Origin: Embleya hyalina
GTDB lineage: Bacteria > Actinomycetota > Actinomycetes > Streptomycetales > Streptomycetaceae
DNA: 64,000 bases
Assembly: GCF_003967355.1 (NCBI RefSeq)
Contig: NZ_BIFH01000015.1
Coordinates: forward strand, 1-64,000
Reading direction: 5' to 3'
The position numbers were made by a program, and so were the translations under genes. Shown here in pieces: positions 10,604 through 19,705 of the stretch. The notes beneath the pieces are model-generated. The model did no database searches. It saw only the letters and a program-made list of their open reading frames with translations, and was not told where the DNA came from. Within the stretch, counting starts at the first letter, position 1, and each line of letters starts with the position of its first letter.

Positions 10604-10631
10604 TGTTCTTTAACTCCTAGTCAGCTGCTGG

Positions 10632-11033
10632 TCAGACGCGGCGGCGCTTGGGGGGGCGGCAGCCGTTGTGCGGCACGGGGGTGACGTCCTGAATGGAGCC
10701 CACCTCCAGGCCGGTGGCCTGCAGCGAACGAATGGCGGTCTCCCGACCGGAGCCCGGGCCCTTGACGAAAACGTCGACCTTGCGCATGCCGTGCTCCTGC
10801 GCACGACGCGCGGCGGACTCGGCGGCCATCTGCGCGGCGAAGGGGGTCGACTTGCGCGAGCCCTTGAAGCCGACGTGGCCCGCGGAGGCCCACGAGATCA
10901 CGTTGCCGCTGGGGTCCGTGATCGAAACGATGGTGTTGTTGAACGTGCTCTTGATGTGGGCGTGCCCGTGAGCGACGTTCTTCTTTTCCTTGCGGCGCAC
11001 CTTCTTGGCGCCCGCGCGGCTCTTGGGAGGCAT
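10632..11033 (-). CDS. rpsK: 30S ribosomal protein S11
   Basis: S11 is on the 30S platform next to the E-site mRNA path. 133 residues, normal. It starts [19 protein letters not shown] and has the conserved [18 protein letters not shown] segment. It ends in the family signature [15 protein letters not shown]. It follows rpsM by 67 bp and precedes rpsD by 28 bp. Confidence 0.97.
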   Translation of the reverse strand: MPPKSRAGAKKVRRKEKKNVAHGHAHIKSTFNNTIVSITDPSGNVISWASAGHVGFKGSRKSTPFAAQMAAESAARRAQEHGMRKVDVFVKGPGSGRETAIRSLQATGLEVGSIQDVTPVPHNGCRPPKRRRV

Positions 11034-11100
11034 CTGCTGAAAACTCCTGAGGTCGTCGGTCCGCTACGAATTGAGGACCGCGTGATCCGTCGTACGCGGA

Positions 11101-11481
11101 CTACTTCTTGCCCGGCTTCTTCTTGCCGGCGATCGCGCGGCGCGGGCCCTTGCGGGTACGCGCGTTGGTGTGGGTGCGCTGACCGCGGACGGGAAGACCG
11201 CGACGGTGACGCAGACCTTCGTAGCAACCGATCTCGACCTTGCGGCGGATGTCGGCGGCGACTTCGCGGCGGAGGTCACCCTCGACGCGGTAGTTGCCCT
11301 CGATCCAGTCGCGAAGCTTGATCAGGTCGTCCTCGGCGAGATCGCGGACGCGGGTGTCGGGGTTGACACCGGTGTTCTTCAGCGTGTCCAGCGCACGAGT
11401 GCGCCCGACGCCGAAGATGTAGGTCAGAGCGACCTCGACCCGCTTGTCACGGGGGAGGTCGACGCCGACGAGGCGTGCCAT
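11101..11481 (-). CDS. rpsM: 30S ribosomal protein S13
   Basis: S13 is in the 30S head and bridges to the 50S subunit. 126 residues beginning [19 protein letters not shown]. The helix-two-turns-helix core contains GVGRTRA, and the C-terminus is the signature [19 protein letters not shown]. The ATG at 11481 has AGGAG eight bases upstream. The 187-bp gap to rpmJ contains an 8-bp hairpin (11556-11574) but no promoter I can identify. Confidence 0.97.
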   Translation of the reverse strand: MARLVGVDLPRDKRVEVALTYIFGVGRTRALDTLKNTGVNPDTRVRDLAEDDLIKLRDWIEGNYRVEGDLRREVAADIRRKVEIGCYEGLRHRRGLPVRGQRTHTNARTRKGPRRAIAGKKKPGKK

Positions 11482-11668
11482 ATGTGTGGCTCCTGGTTTC
11501 AGTCGGAGGTCTGGCCCAGCACCGGTCCGGCGGATCCACGGGGGATGCGCTCGGTCCTCGGCCTCCGGCCGAGGGTGGCGTCCCGCACGGGGCGGGGGTC
11601 GGGTGCTGCGGCTCTTACGGGGTGCGTCGCGCGTCGATCGCTCGTTGTGCGAAGGGGGGTGGTGCCGC
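11482..11668 (-). other. rpmJ-rpsM intergenic leader with hairpin
   Basis: This 187-bp gap is long for the inside of a ribosomal operon. A perfect stem CCTCGGCC/GGCCGAGG with a 3-nt loop lies at 11556-11574. It could be a processing site or the place where a ribosomal protein regulates the downstream rpsM-rplQ genes, but nothing in the sequence proves either. Confidence 0.4.
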
Positions 11669-11782
11669 TCAGCCCTGGCGCTGCTTGTGGCGCAGGTTCT
11701 CGCAGATCACCATGACCCGGCCGTGACGGCGGATCACCTTGCACTTGTCGCAGATCTTCTTGACGCTCGGCTTGACCTTCAT
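11669..11782 (-). CDS. rpmJ: 50S ribosomal protein L36, zinc-ribbon (C+) form
   Basis: L36 is the smallest 50S protein. 37 residues from the ATG at 11782 ([14 protein letters not shown]), with GGAGA nine bases upstream. The zinc ligands are C11, C14, C27 and H32 (ICDKC ... ICENLRHK), so this is the zinc-dependent paralog. Actinomycetes usually keep a zinc-free copy elsewhere under Zur control. It lies between infA and rpsM, as in most bacteria. Confidence 0.96.
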   Translation of the reverse strand: MKVKPSVKKICDKCKVIRRHGRVMVICENLRHKQRQG

Positions 11783-11898
11783 GATTTCTCCGGTACGTGT
11801 GACGAAGGCGTGCGGGCACGCCGCCGTCGCCGAGTCGGTTGTCGGTTTGCTGCCAGGCCCCACACACCACGCACGGCGTGGGCGGGACCGGGGCTCGC

Positions 11899-12120
11899 CT
11901 ACTTGTAGCGGTAGACGATCCGGCCGCGGGTCAGGTCGTAAGGGCTCAGCTCCACGACGACCCGGTCGTCCGGAAGAATCCGGATGTAGTGCATCCGCAT
12001 CTTCCCACTGATGTGCGCGAGGACCTTGTGCCCGTTCTGAAGCTCGACGCGAAACATGGCGTTGGGGAGCGACTCGATGACGGTGCCCTCGATTTCGATG
12101 GCCCCTTGCTTCTTGGGCAT
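11899..12120 (-). CDS. infA: Translation initiation factor IF-1
   Basis: IF-1 occupies the 30S A site during initiation. 73 residues, a single OB fold: [20 protein letters not shown] through [17 protein letters not shown]. The second residue is Pro rather than the usual Ala. The ATG at 12120 has GGAGG close upstream; in-frame codons further upstream lie in leader sequence. It is the first gene of the alpha operon, behind the promoter and leader hairpin at 12186-12246. Confidence 0.97.
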   Translation of the reverse strand: MPKKQGAIEIEGTVIESLPNAMFRVELQNGHKVLAHISGKMRMHYIRILPDDRVVVELSPYDLTRGRIVYRYK

Positions 12121-12185
12121 GTCCTCCGCGCTTCGTGTCTCGGGATCAACTACCGTTACCCGGCGCACATGACGACGCTCAAATT

Positions 12186-12246
12186 TTTGGCGCCCGTACG
12201 ACGGGCGCGCCAAACCTGGCTACATGTGAGCCGACGAGTCAGTCTA
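12186..12246 (-). promoter_or_regulatory. infA operon promoter and leader hairpin
   Basis: On the minus strand TAGACT (12241-12246) is a strong -10 hexamer. TTCGCT at 12265-12270, 18 bp upstream, is the only -35 candidate. Just downstream, in the presumed transcript, a long stem forms between 12201-12214 and 12186-12197 (TTTGGCGC.GCCCGT with ACGGGCGCCAAA, 3-nt loop). It is followed by AATTT. The hairpin lies about 65 nt before infA and may act as an attenuator or stabiliser. Confidence 0.55.
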
Positions 12247-12357
12247 AGCCACTGGACGGGTGAAAGCGAAACCGGCCCCGGAACCGCGGATTCCGCGCCC
12301 GGCGCCCCCGCGGACCGCCGCGCCGGCGCACCCGCCCGCGCGCGAGCCGGCGCGGAA

Positions 12358-12738
12358 TCAGCGCACGAAGTAGACCAGTGCCCACACCAGCACGCCGAGG
12401 GTCATCACGACCAACCAGACCTTGTTCAACGTCGCGTTCGACACCCGCGACCGATGCTCCTCGGCCGGGCCGTAGGCACCGGCGCGGAACGGCGCCTCGA
12501 CGGGACGGTCGTATCCCGGCGGCGGCGTCGCGCCCGCCGTGTCGGCCCGATCCTCGCGACCGGGCAGGTTCGCCACGAGCGCGTCGAGCTGCCCCACCGT
12601 GACCGCCCGGCGCACCCCGTCCAGGCCGGCCCGGTAGTCGGACAACGCCAGGCGACCCGACGCCAGGTGCTCGCGCAGCTCGGCGGTCACACGTTCGCGG
12701 TCCGCCGCGGTCGCGGGGACGTTCGGATCACGGTCCAT
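12358..12738 (-). CDS. DUF1707 (SHOCT-like) single-pass membrane protein
   Basis: 126 residues. Residues about 10-60 form a DUF1707 domain (DRERVTAELREHLASGRLALSDYRAGLDG), a short helical module similar to SHOCT domains. A Pro-rich linker and one C-terminal transmembrane helix (VWLVVMTLGVLVWALVYFV) follow. The biochemical role is unknown; such proteins are thought to be small membrane adaptors. It is downstream of a second DUF1707 protein on the same strand, 39 bp away, and upstream of infA. Confidence 0.8.
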   Translation of the reverse strand: MDRDPNVPATAADRERVTAELREHLASGRLALSDYRAGLDGVRRAVTVGQLDALVANLPGREDRADTAGATPPPGYDRPVEAPFRAGAYGPAEEHRSRVSNATLNKVWLVVMTLGVLVWALVYFVR

Positions 12739-12777
12739 GCCCCGAGGGTAGTCCCGGTCGGCCCGCCGGCGCCCGGG

Positions 12778-13368
12778 TCACGGCGCGGCGCGGCCGTGTC
12801 GCCACAGGATCATCTGGATCGAACCGAGCACCGCGGCCGCCGGACCGTAGACCCACACCGGCCAGAAGTACACGACGCCGGTGCCCGCGACCGCGACCAG
12901 CAGCCAGATCACCACGTTCAGCGCGGTGACCGCGTTCAACACCGTCCAGGCCGCGCGCAGGCCCCGCGCGGTGGCCGCCCACCCGTCGCGCGAACGCCGC
13001 TGCGGGGCCGCGCTCCACCGCACGTCGGCCGGCACCGGCGGCGCCTCCGGGAGCGGCATCGCGGGCGGCATCGACATCGCCGGCTCCGTACCCGACACCG
13101 ACGGCCGGGCGAGCGCCGCCCGGGTGCGGGCCTCCTCGTAGGCCATCCGCGCGCGGATCACCTCGACGTCCGCCTCCAGGTGCTCCGGAGGCGGCAGATC
13201 GGAGATCAACCGGGCCAGATCCCCCAGGGTCACCGCCGCGATGGCCGCGCCCATGCGCTCGTTGAACTCTGCCAGCGTCAGCCGTCCGACCAGATGGTGC
13301 TCGCGCAGAAGCGTCACCGCCGCCTCACGGTCCACGTCGGATGCCCGCATCGTCGGATGCCTCACCAT
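12778..13368 (-). CDS. DUF1707 protein with C-terminal two-helix membrane domain
   Basis: 196 residues from the ATG at 13368. An ATG at 13350 is equally plausible: GAGG precedes it, and the DUF1707 domain begins just there with MRASDVDREAAV. The N-terminal domain is followed by a Pro/Met-rich linker. A C-terminal hairpin of two hydrophobic helices (LNVVIWLLVAVAGTGVVYFW and VYGPAAAVLGSIQMILW) resembles the '2TM' module. Function unknown. It pairs with the adjacent smaller DUF1707 protein. The frame is open to 13422 without homology. Confidence 0.78.
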   Translation of the reverse strand: MVRHPTMRASDVDREAAVTLLREHHLVGRLTLAEFNERMGAAIAAVTLGDLARLISDLPPPEHLEADVEVIRARMAYEEARTRAALARPSVSGTEPAMSMPPAMPLPEAPPVPADVRWSAAPQRRSRDGWAATARGLRAAWTVLNAVTALNVVIWLLVAVAGTGVVYFWPVWVYGPAAAVLGSIQMILWRHGRAAP

Positions 13369-13438
13369 GCCTTCGACACTAGGCAGGCACCGCGGCCCCG
13401 TACATGGGGCCAGCCCCACCATCGGCGGGGGTCTGTCC

Positions 13439-14230
13439 TCAGGGCGCGGTGAGCACCACGGGTCCGTTCGCGGTGATCGCGATCGAGTGCTCCCAGTGCG
13501 CCGCGTGGCCGCCGGCGGTGGTCTTGACCGTCCACTCGTCGGGCAGCGTGTACGTGTCCGGCTTGCCGAGGGTGACCATCGGCTCGATCGCCAGGCACAC
13601 CCCGACCTCCAGGCGCGGACCCCGGCCGCCCGGGCCGTAGTTGAGCACGTGCGGGTCCTGGTGCATCTCGGTGCCGATGCCGTGGCCGCCGTAGTCCTCG
13701 ACGATCCCGTACTTCGCGCCGCCCGGCAGCCGGTGCGACCGGATCGACTTCTCCACCGCGTGGCTGATGTCGGTCAGCCGGCCGCCGGCCACCGCCGCCT
13801 CGATGCCCGCCCACATCGACTGCTCGCACACCCGGCTCAGTTCCAGCACCTCGGGCACCACCGTGCCGATCGGCACCGTGATCGCCGAGTCGCCGTGCCA
13901 GCCGTCCAGGATCGCGCCGCAGTCGATCGAGACGATGTCCCCGTCCCGCAGCGGCGTCTCGTCCGGGATCCCGTGCACCACCACGTCGTTGACCGACGCG
14001 CAGATCGACGCCGGGAAGCCGTGGTAGCCCTTGAACGAGGGAATCGCCCCCGCGCCGCGGATCGACCGCTCGGCGATCGTGTCCAGATCGGCGGTGGTCA
14101 CCCCGGGCACCGCCGCCTCGCGCAGCAGGGCCAGCGTGTTCGCCACCACCGCACCGGCACGACGCATCTTCTCGATCTGCTCGGGCGTCTTGCGTTCGAT
14201 CCGCATGTGCCGCTTCCTGAACACCGGCAT
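13439..14230 (-). CDS. map: Methionine aminopeptidase, type I
   Basis: Removes the initiator methionine from nascent proteins. The pita-bread fold metal ligands are visible in order: D in VSIDCGAILDG, D in WHGDSAITV, H in GGHGIGTEMHQDP, E in AIEPMVTLG and E in HWEHSIAIT. I chose the ATG at 14230 (263 residues), preceded by GAGG at 6-nt spacing. An ATG at 14206, with AGGAA upstream, would give the shorter N-terminus MRIERKTPEQ seen in relatives. It is last in secY-adk-map, after a hairpin. Confidence 0.96.
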   Translation of the reverse strand: MPVFRKRHMRIERKTPEQIEKMRRAGAVVANTLALLREAAVPGVTTADLDTIAERSIRGAGAIPSFKGYHGFPASICASVNDVVVHGIPDETPLRDGDIVSIDCGAILDGWHGDSAITVPIGTVVPEVLELSRVCEQSMWAGIEAAVAGGRLTDISHAVEKSIRSHRLPGGAKYGIVEDYGGHGIGTEMHQDPHVLNYGPGGRGPRLEVGVCLAIEPMVTLGKPDTYTLPDEWTVKTTAGGHAAHWEHSIAITANGPVVLTAP

Positions 14231-14263
14231 GGCCGTCCTCACCTGTCATCCACTGAAAGCACG

Positions 14264-14296
14264 ATGGGCGATCCGGGGTTTCCCCGGATCGCCCAT
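14264..14296 (-). terminator. Hairpin between adk and map
   Basis: A perfect 15-bp stem, 14264-14278 with 14282-14296, around a 3-nt loop. It lies 29 bp after the adk stop and 34 bp before the map start. It may reduce map expression relative to adk. The T-tract after it on the minus strand is short (GCTTTC). Confidence 0.6.
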
Positions 14297-14324
14297 GTGT
14301 GATGTCCGTCGTGGCCGACGCCGA

Positions 14325-14978
14325 TCAGGCGCCGAACTCCCGAAGCGCGGTCATCGCGCGCTCGGTGACCTCCTTGACCGGACCCGTGGCCTGGATCTGC
14401 AGCAGGAGGTTGCGCTCCGAGTAGTAGCCGACCAGGGGTTCGGTCTGCTCCTTGTAGACGTCCAGACGGTGCCGGACGGTCTCCTCGCGGTCGTCGTCGC
14501 GCTGGTACAGCTCGCTGCCGCACTCGTCGCAGATCCCGGCCACCTTCGGCGCGTCGGTCAGGATGTGACAGACGTGCCCGTTGGCCCGACACTGCCGACG
14601 GCCCGAGATGCGCTGGATGATCTCCGAGTCCTCGACCTTGAGTTCGAGCACCACGTCCAGCTCGGTGTCGTTCTCGGCCAGGATCTCGTCGAGCACCTTG
14701 GCCTGCGCCGTGTTGCGCGGGAATCCGTCGAGGAGGAAACCCCCGGCCACGTCCGGCTGCGCCAGGCGCTCCCGGACCATGCCTATGGTCACCTCGTCGG
14801 GTACGAGATTGCCCGCGTCCATGTAGGTCTTCGCCTCGCGGCCGAGCGGAGTGCCCTGGCTCACGTTGGCGCGGAAGATGTCACCTGTCGAGACTGCGGG
14901 AATCGACAGGTTGGCGGCGATGTACTGGGCCTGGGTTCCCTTACCCGCGCCGGGAGGCCCCACGAGAACGATACGCAT
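14325..14978 (-). CDS. adk: Adenylate kinase
   Basis: Interconverts ATP + AMP and 2 ADP. 217 residues, long-lid type. The Walker A loop [11 protein letters not shown] is at residues 8-18, the AMP-binding region TGDIFR at 31-36, and the conserved LLDGFPRN at 82-89. The lid contains four cysteines (C130, C137, C150, C153), suggesting a zinc-stabilised lid, although the first pair is spaced C-x6-C instead of the usual C-x2-C. The ATG abuts the secY stop (TAA directly followed by ATG), so it is translationally coupled to secY. Confidence 0.97.
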   Translation of the reverse strand: MRIVLVGPPGAGKGTQAQYIAANLSIPAVSTGDIFRANVSQGTPLGREAKTYMDAGNLVPDEVTIGMVRERLAQPDVAGGFLLDGFPRNTAQAKVLDEILAENDTELDVVLELKVEDSEIIQRISGRRQCRANGHVCHILTDAPKVAGICDECGSELYQRDDDREETVRHRLDVYKEQTEPLVGYYSERNLLLQIQATGPVKEVTERAMTALREFGA

Positions 14979-16301
14979 TTAGCGGAGGAAGCCTTCGTAG
15001 TTGCGCTGCTGGAGCTGACTCTCGATCTGCTTCACGGTTTCCAGACCCACTCCCACGATGATCAGGATGCTCGTGCCGCCGAACGGGAAGTTCTGGTTGG
15101 CGTTGAAGAGCACGAGCGCGATGCTGGGTACCAGCGCGATCATGCCCAGGTACAACGATCCGGGCCACGTGATCCTGGTGAGGATGTAGTTCAGGTACTC
15201 CGCGGTCGGTCTGCCGGCGCGGATCCCCGGAATGAAGCCACCATACTTCTTCATGTTGTCGGCTACTTCTTCGGGGTTGAACGTGATGGCCACGTAGAAG
15301 AACGCGAAGAAGACGATCAGCAGGAAGTACGTGATCATGTACAGCGGGTGGTCGCCCTTGACGAAGTGTCGTTCGATCCACACCGCCCAGTCCGACTTGC
15401 CGCCGCTGAACTGCGCGATCAGAGCCGGAATGTAGAGCAGCGACGAGGCGAAGATGACGGGGATGATGCCCGCCTGGTTCACCTTGAGCGGGATGTAGGT
15501 CGAGGTCCCGCCGTAGGCGCGACGCCCGATCATGCGCTTGGCGTACTGCACCGGGATCCGGCGCTGCGCCTGTTCCACGAAGACCACCAGGCCGACCATC
15601 ACGAGGCCGATGGCGATGACGGTGAAGAACGGGATCCAACCGTCGCCGATGGTGCCCTGCTCCTTGATCGTCCACAGCGCGGCCGGGAAGCCGGCGGCGA
15701 CCGAGACGAACATCAGGATCGACATGCCGTTGCCGATGCCGCGGTCGGTGATCAGCTCACCGAGCCACATGATCGTCGACGTGCCGGCCGTCATCACGAC
15801 GACCATCACGATCACCCGGAAGAGCGAGTCGTCCGGAACGATGCCCTGCGGGTCGCAGGTGGCGCTGCGGGCGCTGGAGAACAGCGCGCCGCTGCGGGCG
15901 GTGGCGATCAGCGCGGTCGCCTGGAGCACGGACAGCGCGATCGTGAGGTAGCGGGTGTACTGCGTGATCTTCGCGGTACCGGCCTGACCCTCCTTCTTGA
16001 GGGCCTCCAGTCGCGGGATCACGACGGTGAGCAGCTGGAGGATGATGCTCGCCGTGATGTACGGCATGATCCCCAGCGCGAAGATCGTGAGTTGCAGCAG
16101 CGCACCACCGCTGAACATGTTCACGAGCCCGAACAGGCTGTTCTTGTTGGAGTCCTCTACGCAAGAGCGCACCATCTCGAACGAGACGCCGGGTACCGGG
16201 ATGTGCGACCCGATCCGGAAGAGGACGATGATCGCCAACGTGAACAGCAGCTTCTTGCGCAGGTCGGGCGTGCGGAACGCCCTGGCGAACGCGGTGAGCA
16301 C
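14979..16301 (-). CDS. secY: Protein translocase subunit SecY
   Basis: Channel-forming subunit of SecYEG in the cytoplasmic membrane. 440 residues with ten hydrophobic helices. It has the usual start LTAFARAFRTPDLRKKLLFT, the first periplasmic/plug region after HIPVPGVSFEMV, and the conserved cytoplasmic loop around RRIPVQYAKRM. The GTG at 16301 has AGGAGG four bases upstream. SecE is encoded in this same window at 44.4 kb. Confidence 0.97.
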   Translation of the reverse strand: MLTAFARAFRTPDLRKKLLFTLAIIVLFRIGSHIPVPGVSFEMVRSCVEDSNKNSLFGLVNMFSGGALLQLTIFALGIMPYITASIILQLLTVVIPRLEALKKEGQAGTAKITQYTRYLTIALSVLQATALIATARSGALFSSARSATCDPQGIVPDDSLFRVIVMVVVMTAGTSTIMWLGELITDRGIGNGMSILMFVSVAAGFPAALWTIKEQGTIGDGWIPFFTVIAIGLVMVGLVVFVEQAQRRIPVQYAKRMIGRRAYGGTSTYIPLKVNQAGIIPVIFASSLLYIPALIAQFSGGKSDWAVWIERHFVKGDHPLYMITYFLLIVFFAFFYVAITFNPEEVADNMKKYGGFIPGIRAGRPTAEYLNYILTRITWPGSLYLGMIALVPSIALVLFNANQNFPFGGTSILIIVGVGLETVKQIESQLQQRNYEGFLR

Positions 16302-16593
16302 ACTGCCTCCTGCGCCCCGCCCGTCTCAGGGGCGAGTCGATCGAGTCGTCGGTCCGGGAAGAGGACCACTGGTCAGGTCCCTCACAGGACCTCACGGACA
16401 ATAACAGCGCCGACGGCCCGGAAGTATCGCCCGGGCCCGACGTTCCTGCGTCATGACACAACACAAGTCAAAAGCGGAGCAAGTCATGTGCGGGGATTGC
16501 GCGATGAACCCACCCCCACGGCACAGCAAACCACAGGGGCGCCACCACCTTACCGGCGTGACGCCCCTGCGCTATAGCCTCCAACGACGTCAA
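16302..16593 (-). promoter_or_regulatory. secY upstream region with candidate promoter
   Basis: This is part of the 349-bp gap between rplO and secY. On the minus strand TATTGT (16398-16403) is a good -10 hexamer, with TACTTC (16421-16426) 17 bp upstream as a weak -35; transcription would start near 16391. A second stem (AGGGGCG 16535-16541 with CGCCCCT 16562-16568) sits further upstream and may complete rplO termination. Confidence 0.4.
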
Positions 16594-16622
16594 GGCCCGT
16601 TCGGTACCGATCCGAACGGGCC
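16594..16622 (-). terminator. Terminator-like hairpin after rplO
   Basis: GGCCCGTTCGG (16594-16604) pairs perfectly with CCGAACGGGCC (16612-16622) around a 7-nt loop, 28 bp after the rplO stop. With the large gap before secY it marks the end of the S10/spc transcript. The T-tract is minimal. Confidence 0.65.
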
Positions 16623-16650
16623 ATGACGGTCATTCCTTGTCCGCGAGGGG

Positions 16651-17109
16651 TCAGACCGACAGTTCGTCGGCCGAACCGCCCGCGGCGGCGATCTTGGTCT
16701 TGGCGGACCCGGAGAAGGCGTGCGCCTTCACCTGGACGGCCACCGAGATCTCGCCGGTGCCCAGGACCTTGACGGGCAGGTTCTTGCGAACCGCGCCCTT
16801 CTCGATCAGACCCTCGACGGTGACCTCGCCACCGTTGGGGTACAGGGACTCGATCTTGTCCAGGTTCACGACCTGGAACTCGACCCGGAACGGGTTCTTG
16901 AAGCCCTTGAGCTTGGGCAGCCGCATGTGCAGCGGCATCTGCCCACCCTCGAAGCGGGCCGGCACCTGGTAACGAGCCTTGGTGCCCTTGGTACCACGAC
17001 CGGCGGTCTTGCCCTTGGAGCCCTCACCACGACCCACGCGGGTCTTGGCGGTCTTGGCGCCCGGGGCGGGCCGCAGGTGGTGCACCTTCAGCGGGTTGTC
17101 AGCACCCAT
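16651..17109 (-). CDS. rplO: 50S ribosomal protein L15
   Basis: L15 binds 23S rRNA late in 50S assembly. 152 residues beginning [19 protein letters not shown]. The glycine-rich signature [18 protein letters not shown] and the C-terminal domain with [14 protein letters not shown] are present. It is one base after rpmD and is the last gene of the S10/spc cluster. Confidence 0.97.
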   Translation of the reverse strand: MGADNPLKVHHLRPAPGAKTAKTRVGRGEGSKGKTAGRGTKGTKARYQVPARFEGGQMPLHMRLPKLKGFKNPFRVEFQVVNLDKIESLYPNGGEVTVEGLIEKGAVRKNLPVKVLGTGEISVAVQVKAHAFSGSAKTKIAAAGGSADELSV

Positions 17110-17110
17110 G

Positions 17111-17293
17111 TCAGTCGACCTCCTCGACGGTGACGAGGTGCGACACCGTCGCGATCATGCCGCGGATCTCCGGGCGGTCCTCCTTGACGACCACGTCGTG
17201 GACGCGCTTGAGACCGAGCGAACGGAGAGTGTCCCGCTGGTTCTGCCTGCCACCGATCTTGGATCGGGTCTGCGTGACCTTGAGACGTGCCAT
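17111..17293 (-). CDS. rpmD: 50S ribosomal protein L30
   Basis: 60 residues: [20 protein letters not shown], a standard L30 with a single ferredoxin-like fold. The ATG at 17293 shares its A with the rpsE TAA stop (TAATG), so translation is coupled. The frame is open upstream to 17482 only because it runs antisense-free through rpsE. Confidence 0.97.
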   Translation of the reverse strand: MARLKVTQTRSKIGGRQNQRDTLRSLGLKRVHDVVVKEDRPEIRGMIATVSHLVTVEEVD

Positions 17294-17898
17294 TACGCAC
17301 CAACCCCCGCGCGGGCCCGCAGGAGTGCGGCCGGGGCCACGTCCTCCAGGGGCAGGCCACGACGAGCCGCGATCTCCTCGGGGCGAACGAGCCCCTGGAG
17401 CGCCGCGACGGTCGCGTGCACGATGTTGATCGGGTTCGACGAACCGAGCGACTTGCTCAGCACGTCGTGGATGCCGGCGCACTCGAGCACGGCGCGCACG
17501 GGGCCACCGGCGATGACACCGGTACCCGGCGAGGCCGGCTTCAGGAGCACGACGCCGGCAGCCTTCTCACCCTGGATCGGGTGCGGAATGGTGCCCTGGA
17601 TACGGGGGACCTTGAAGAAGTGCTTCTTGGCCTCTTCAACACCCTTGGCGATCGCGGCCGGCACCTCCTTGGCCTTGCCGTAACCGACACCTACGGTGCC
17701 GTCGCCATCGCCCACCACGACCAGCGCGGTGAAGCTGAAGCGACGTCCACCCTTCACGACCTTGGCGACGCGATTGATCGCGACGACGCGCTCGACGTAA
17801 GCGGTCTTCTCGGCGGCTGCGCCACCATCACGTCGATCCCGCCGGTCCCGCCGCTCGCCGCCGCCGGCGCCGCCACCGCGGCGCTGGGGTCCAGCCAT
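17293..17898 (-). CDS. rpsE: 30S ribosomal protein S5
   Basis: S5 helps decoding accuracy and faces the mRNA entry. 201 residues from the ATG at 17898 ([18 protein letters not shown]). A Gly/Arg/Asp-rich N-terminal tail of about 30 residues is typical of actinobacteria. The double-stranded-RNA-binding domain ([20 protein letters not shown]) and the C-terminal domain ending in the spectinomycin-associated fold follow. GAGG lies nine bases upstream of the start. Confidence 0.97.
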   Translation of the reverse strand: MAGPQRRGGGAGGGERRDRRDRRDGGAAAEKTAYVERVVAINRVAKVVKGGRRFSFTALVVVGDGDGTVGVGYGKAKEVPAAIAKGVEEAKKHFFKVPRIQGTIPHPIQGEKAAGVVLLKPASPGTGVIAGGPVRAVLECAGIHDVLSKSLGSSNPINIVHATVAALQGLVRPEEIAARRGLPLEDVAPAALLRARAGVGA

Positions 17899-17944
17899 CA
17901 GAATGTCCTCATCTGTCGTTCGAAGCTTGTCCGGAGCAGCGGGC

Positions 17945-18328
17945 TCAGAAGGTGAGCCCGTTTCCGCGTGCGGCATCCGCGAGAGCGGCGATGCGACCGT
18001 GGTACCTGTTGCCACCGCGGTCGAACACGACGGCCTCGACACCCGCGGCCTTCGCGCGCTCGGCGACCAATTCGCCGACCTTGCGAGCCTGGGCGGTCTT
18101 GTCACCCTCGGCACCGCGGATGGACGGATCCATCGTGGACGCCGAAGCGAGAGTGTGGCCGGCGATGTCGTCGATGACCTGCGCCACCATGTGACGGGTG
18201 GAGCGGCTCACGACGAGACGGGGCCGCAGCGGGGTGCCGGAAACCTTCTTCCGCACCCGGATGTGCCGGCGCTTGCGTGCGACAGACTTCTTCGCAACGC
18301 CCTTGCCGGTCTTCACGCCGACAGCCAT
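17945..18328 (-). CDS. rplR: 50S ribosomal protein L18
   Basis: L18 binds 5S rRNA. 127 residues, [20 protein letters not shown], with conserved [20 protein letters not shown] and the terminal [20 protein letters not shown]. The start is two bases after the rplF stop and 46 bp before rpsE. Confidence 0.97.
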   Translation of the reverse strand: MAVGVKTGKGVAKKSVARKRRHIRVRKKVSGTPLRPRLVVSRSTRHMVAQVIDDIAGHTLASASTMDPSIRGAEGDKTAQARKVGELVAERAKAAGVEAVVFDRGGNRYHGRIAALADAARGNGLTF

Positions 18329-18330
18329 GC

Positions 18331-18870
18331 CTACTTACCAGCCTTTCCGACCTTGCGGCGGATGACCTCGCCCGCGTACTTGACGCCCTTGGCCTTGTAC
18401 GGGTCGGGCTTCCGCAGCTTGCGGATGTTCGCGGCGATTTCACCGACCTTCTGCTTGTCGATGCCCTCGACCGAGAAACGGGTGGGGGCCTCGACCGTGA
18501 AGGTGATGCCTTCCGGGGCCTCGACGACCACGGGGTGGCTGAATCCGAGCGCGAACTCCAGCGAGGAGCCCTTCGCCTGGACACGGTAGCCGACACCGCT
18601 GATCTCGAGCTTCTTGATGTATCCCTGGGTCACACCAGTGATCATGTTCGCCACCAGCGTCCGGGACAGCCCGTGCAGGGCCTTCGAGCGACGCTCGTCG
18701 TCGGGACGGGTCACCGCGAGGGTGCCGTCGTCCGACTTGGCGATCTCGATCGGGGCGGCGATGGTGTGCGACAGGGAACCCTTGGGGCCCTTCACGACGA
18801 CCTCGCGGCCATTGATGGTGACGTCCACACCGGTGGGAACCGGGATGGGGAGACGTCCGATGCGCGACAT
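18331..18870 (-). CDS. rplF: 50S ribosomal protein L6
   Basis: L6 lies beside the sarcin-ricin loop and the factor-binding site. 179 residues with two related domains. It begins [20 protein letters not shown] and ends with the rRNA-binding signature [23 protein letters not shown] lies four bases before the ATG. It is 18 bp downstream of rpsH. Confidence 0.97.
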   Translation of the reverse strand: MSRIGRLPIPVPTGVDVTINGREVVVKGPKGSLSHTIAAPIEIAKSDDGTLAVTRPDDERRSKALHGLSRTLVANMITGVTQGYIKKLEISGVGYRVQAKGSSLEFALGFSHPVVVEAPEGITFTVEAPTRFSVEGIDKQKVGEIAANIRKLRKPDPYKAKGVKYAGEVIRRKVGKAGK

Positions 18871-18888
18871 TGCTCTCCTTCCCTTCCC

Positions 18889-19287
18889 TTACCAGACGAA
18901 GGCGAGGACTTCCCCGCCCACGCCCTTCTTGGCCGCCTGCTTGTCGGTGAGGAGACCGGTCGACGTCGAGATGATCGCGACGCCGAGGCCACCGAGTACC
19001 TTCGGCAGGTTCGTGGACTTTGCGTACACCCGCAGACCGGGCTTCGACACACGGCGGACGCCGGCGATCGAGCGCTCGCGGTTCGGGCCGTACTTGAGGA
19101 CGACGGTGAGCTTCTTGCCCACCTCCGCGTCCTCGACGCGCCAGCCCTGGATGTAACCCTCCTGCTGGAGGATCTCCGCGATGTGCGACTTGATCTTGCT
19201 GAACGGCATCACGACATCGTCGTGGTATGCCGAGTTGGCGTTCCGCAGACGGGTCAGCATGTCTGCGATGGGGTCGGTCATGGTCAT
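18889..19287 (-). CDS. rpsH: 30S ribosomal protein S8
   Basis: S8 is a primary binder of 16S rRNA helix 21 and the spc-operon repressor in E. coli. 132 residues: [18 protein letters not shown], ending [17 protein letters not shown] ... GGEVLAFVW. The first ATG (19287) has GAGG five bases upstream, and the MTMTDP form is usual in streptomycetes; a start two codons later is possible. Whether S8 autoregulation exists here cannot be told. Confidence 0.97.
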   Translation of the reverse strand: MTMTDPIADMLTRLRNANSAYHDDVVMPFSKIKSHIAEILQQEGYIQGWRVEDAEVGKKLTVVLKYGPNRERSIAGVRRVSKPGLRVYAKSTNLPKVLGGLGVAIISTSTGLLTDKQAAKKGVGGEVLAFVW

Positions 19288-19475
19288 GACGGCCTCAAGG
19301 CCTTTCTCGCCGTGGTTTCCCGGCGTGCGATCCCTCGTCCGCCGCCGACCCGAAGGACGGCGGCGGACGGCGACTGCGGTGCGGGACCTACGACGTCGTT
19401 ACTGTTCTCGCTCGGCCCAGCGGGCGAACGATTGTTGCGGTAGCGGTAGCTCTCGGCCGCCGGGGCGGCCGCGGA

Positions 19476-19661
19476 CTACCAGCTGCTCTTGGTGACGCCC
19501 GGCAGCTCGCCGGCGTGCGCCATGGTGCGCAGGCACACACGGCACAGACCGAACTTGCGGTACACCGAGTGAGGACGGCCACAGCGCTGGCAGCGCGTGT
19601 AGCCGCGAACCTCGAACTTCGGCTTGCGGGCGGCCTTTGCGATCAGGGCCTTCTTCGCCAC
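19476..19661 (-). CDS. rpsN: 30S ribosomal protein S14 type Z (zinc-binding)
   Basis: 61 residues, the short zinc form. The four cysteine ligands C24, C27, C40 and C43 occur in TRCQRCGRP and [13 protein letters not shown] start at 19661 with AAGGAG eight bases upstream. It lies between rplE and rpsH, the usual place. The 188-bp gap to rpsH is longer than its neighbours and contains nothing recognisable. Confidence 0.96.
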   Translation of the reverse strand: MAKKALIAKAARKPKFEVRGYTRCQRCGRPHSVYRKFGLCRVCLRTMAHAGELPGVTKSSW

Positions 19662-19705
19662 GTCTCAGTCTCCTTGTTGCGTTCCTCAGCCGCCGAGGCG
19701 ACTGC

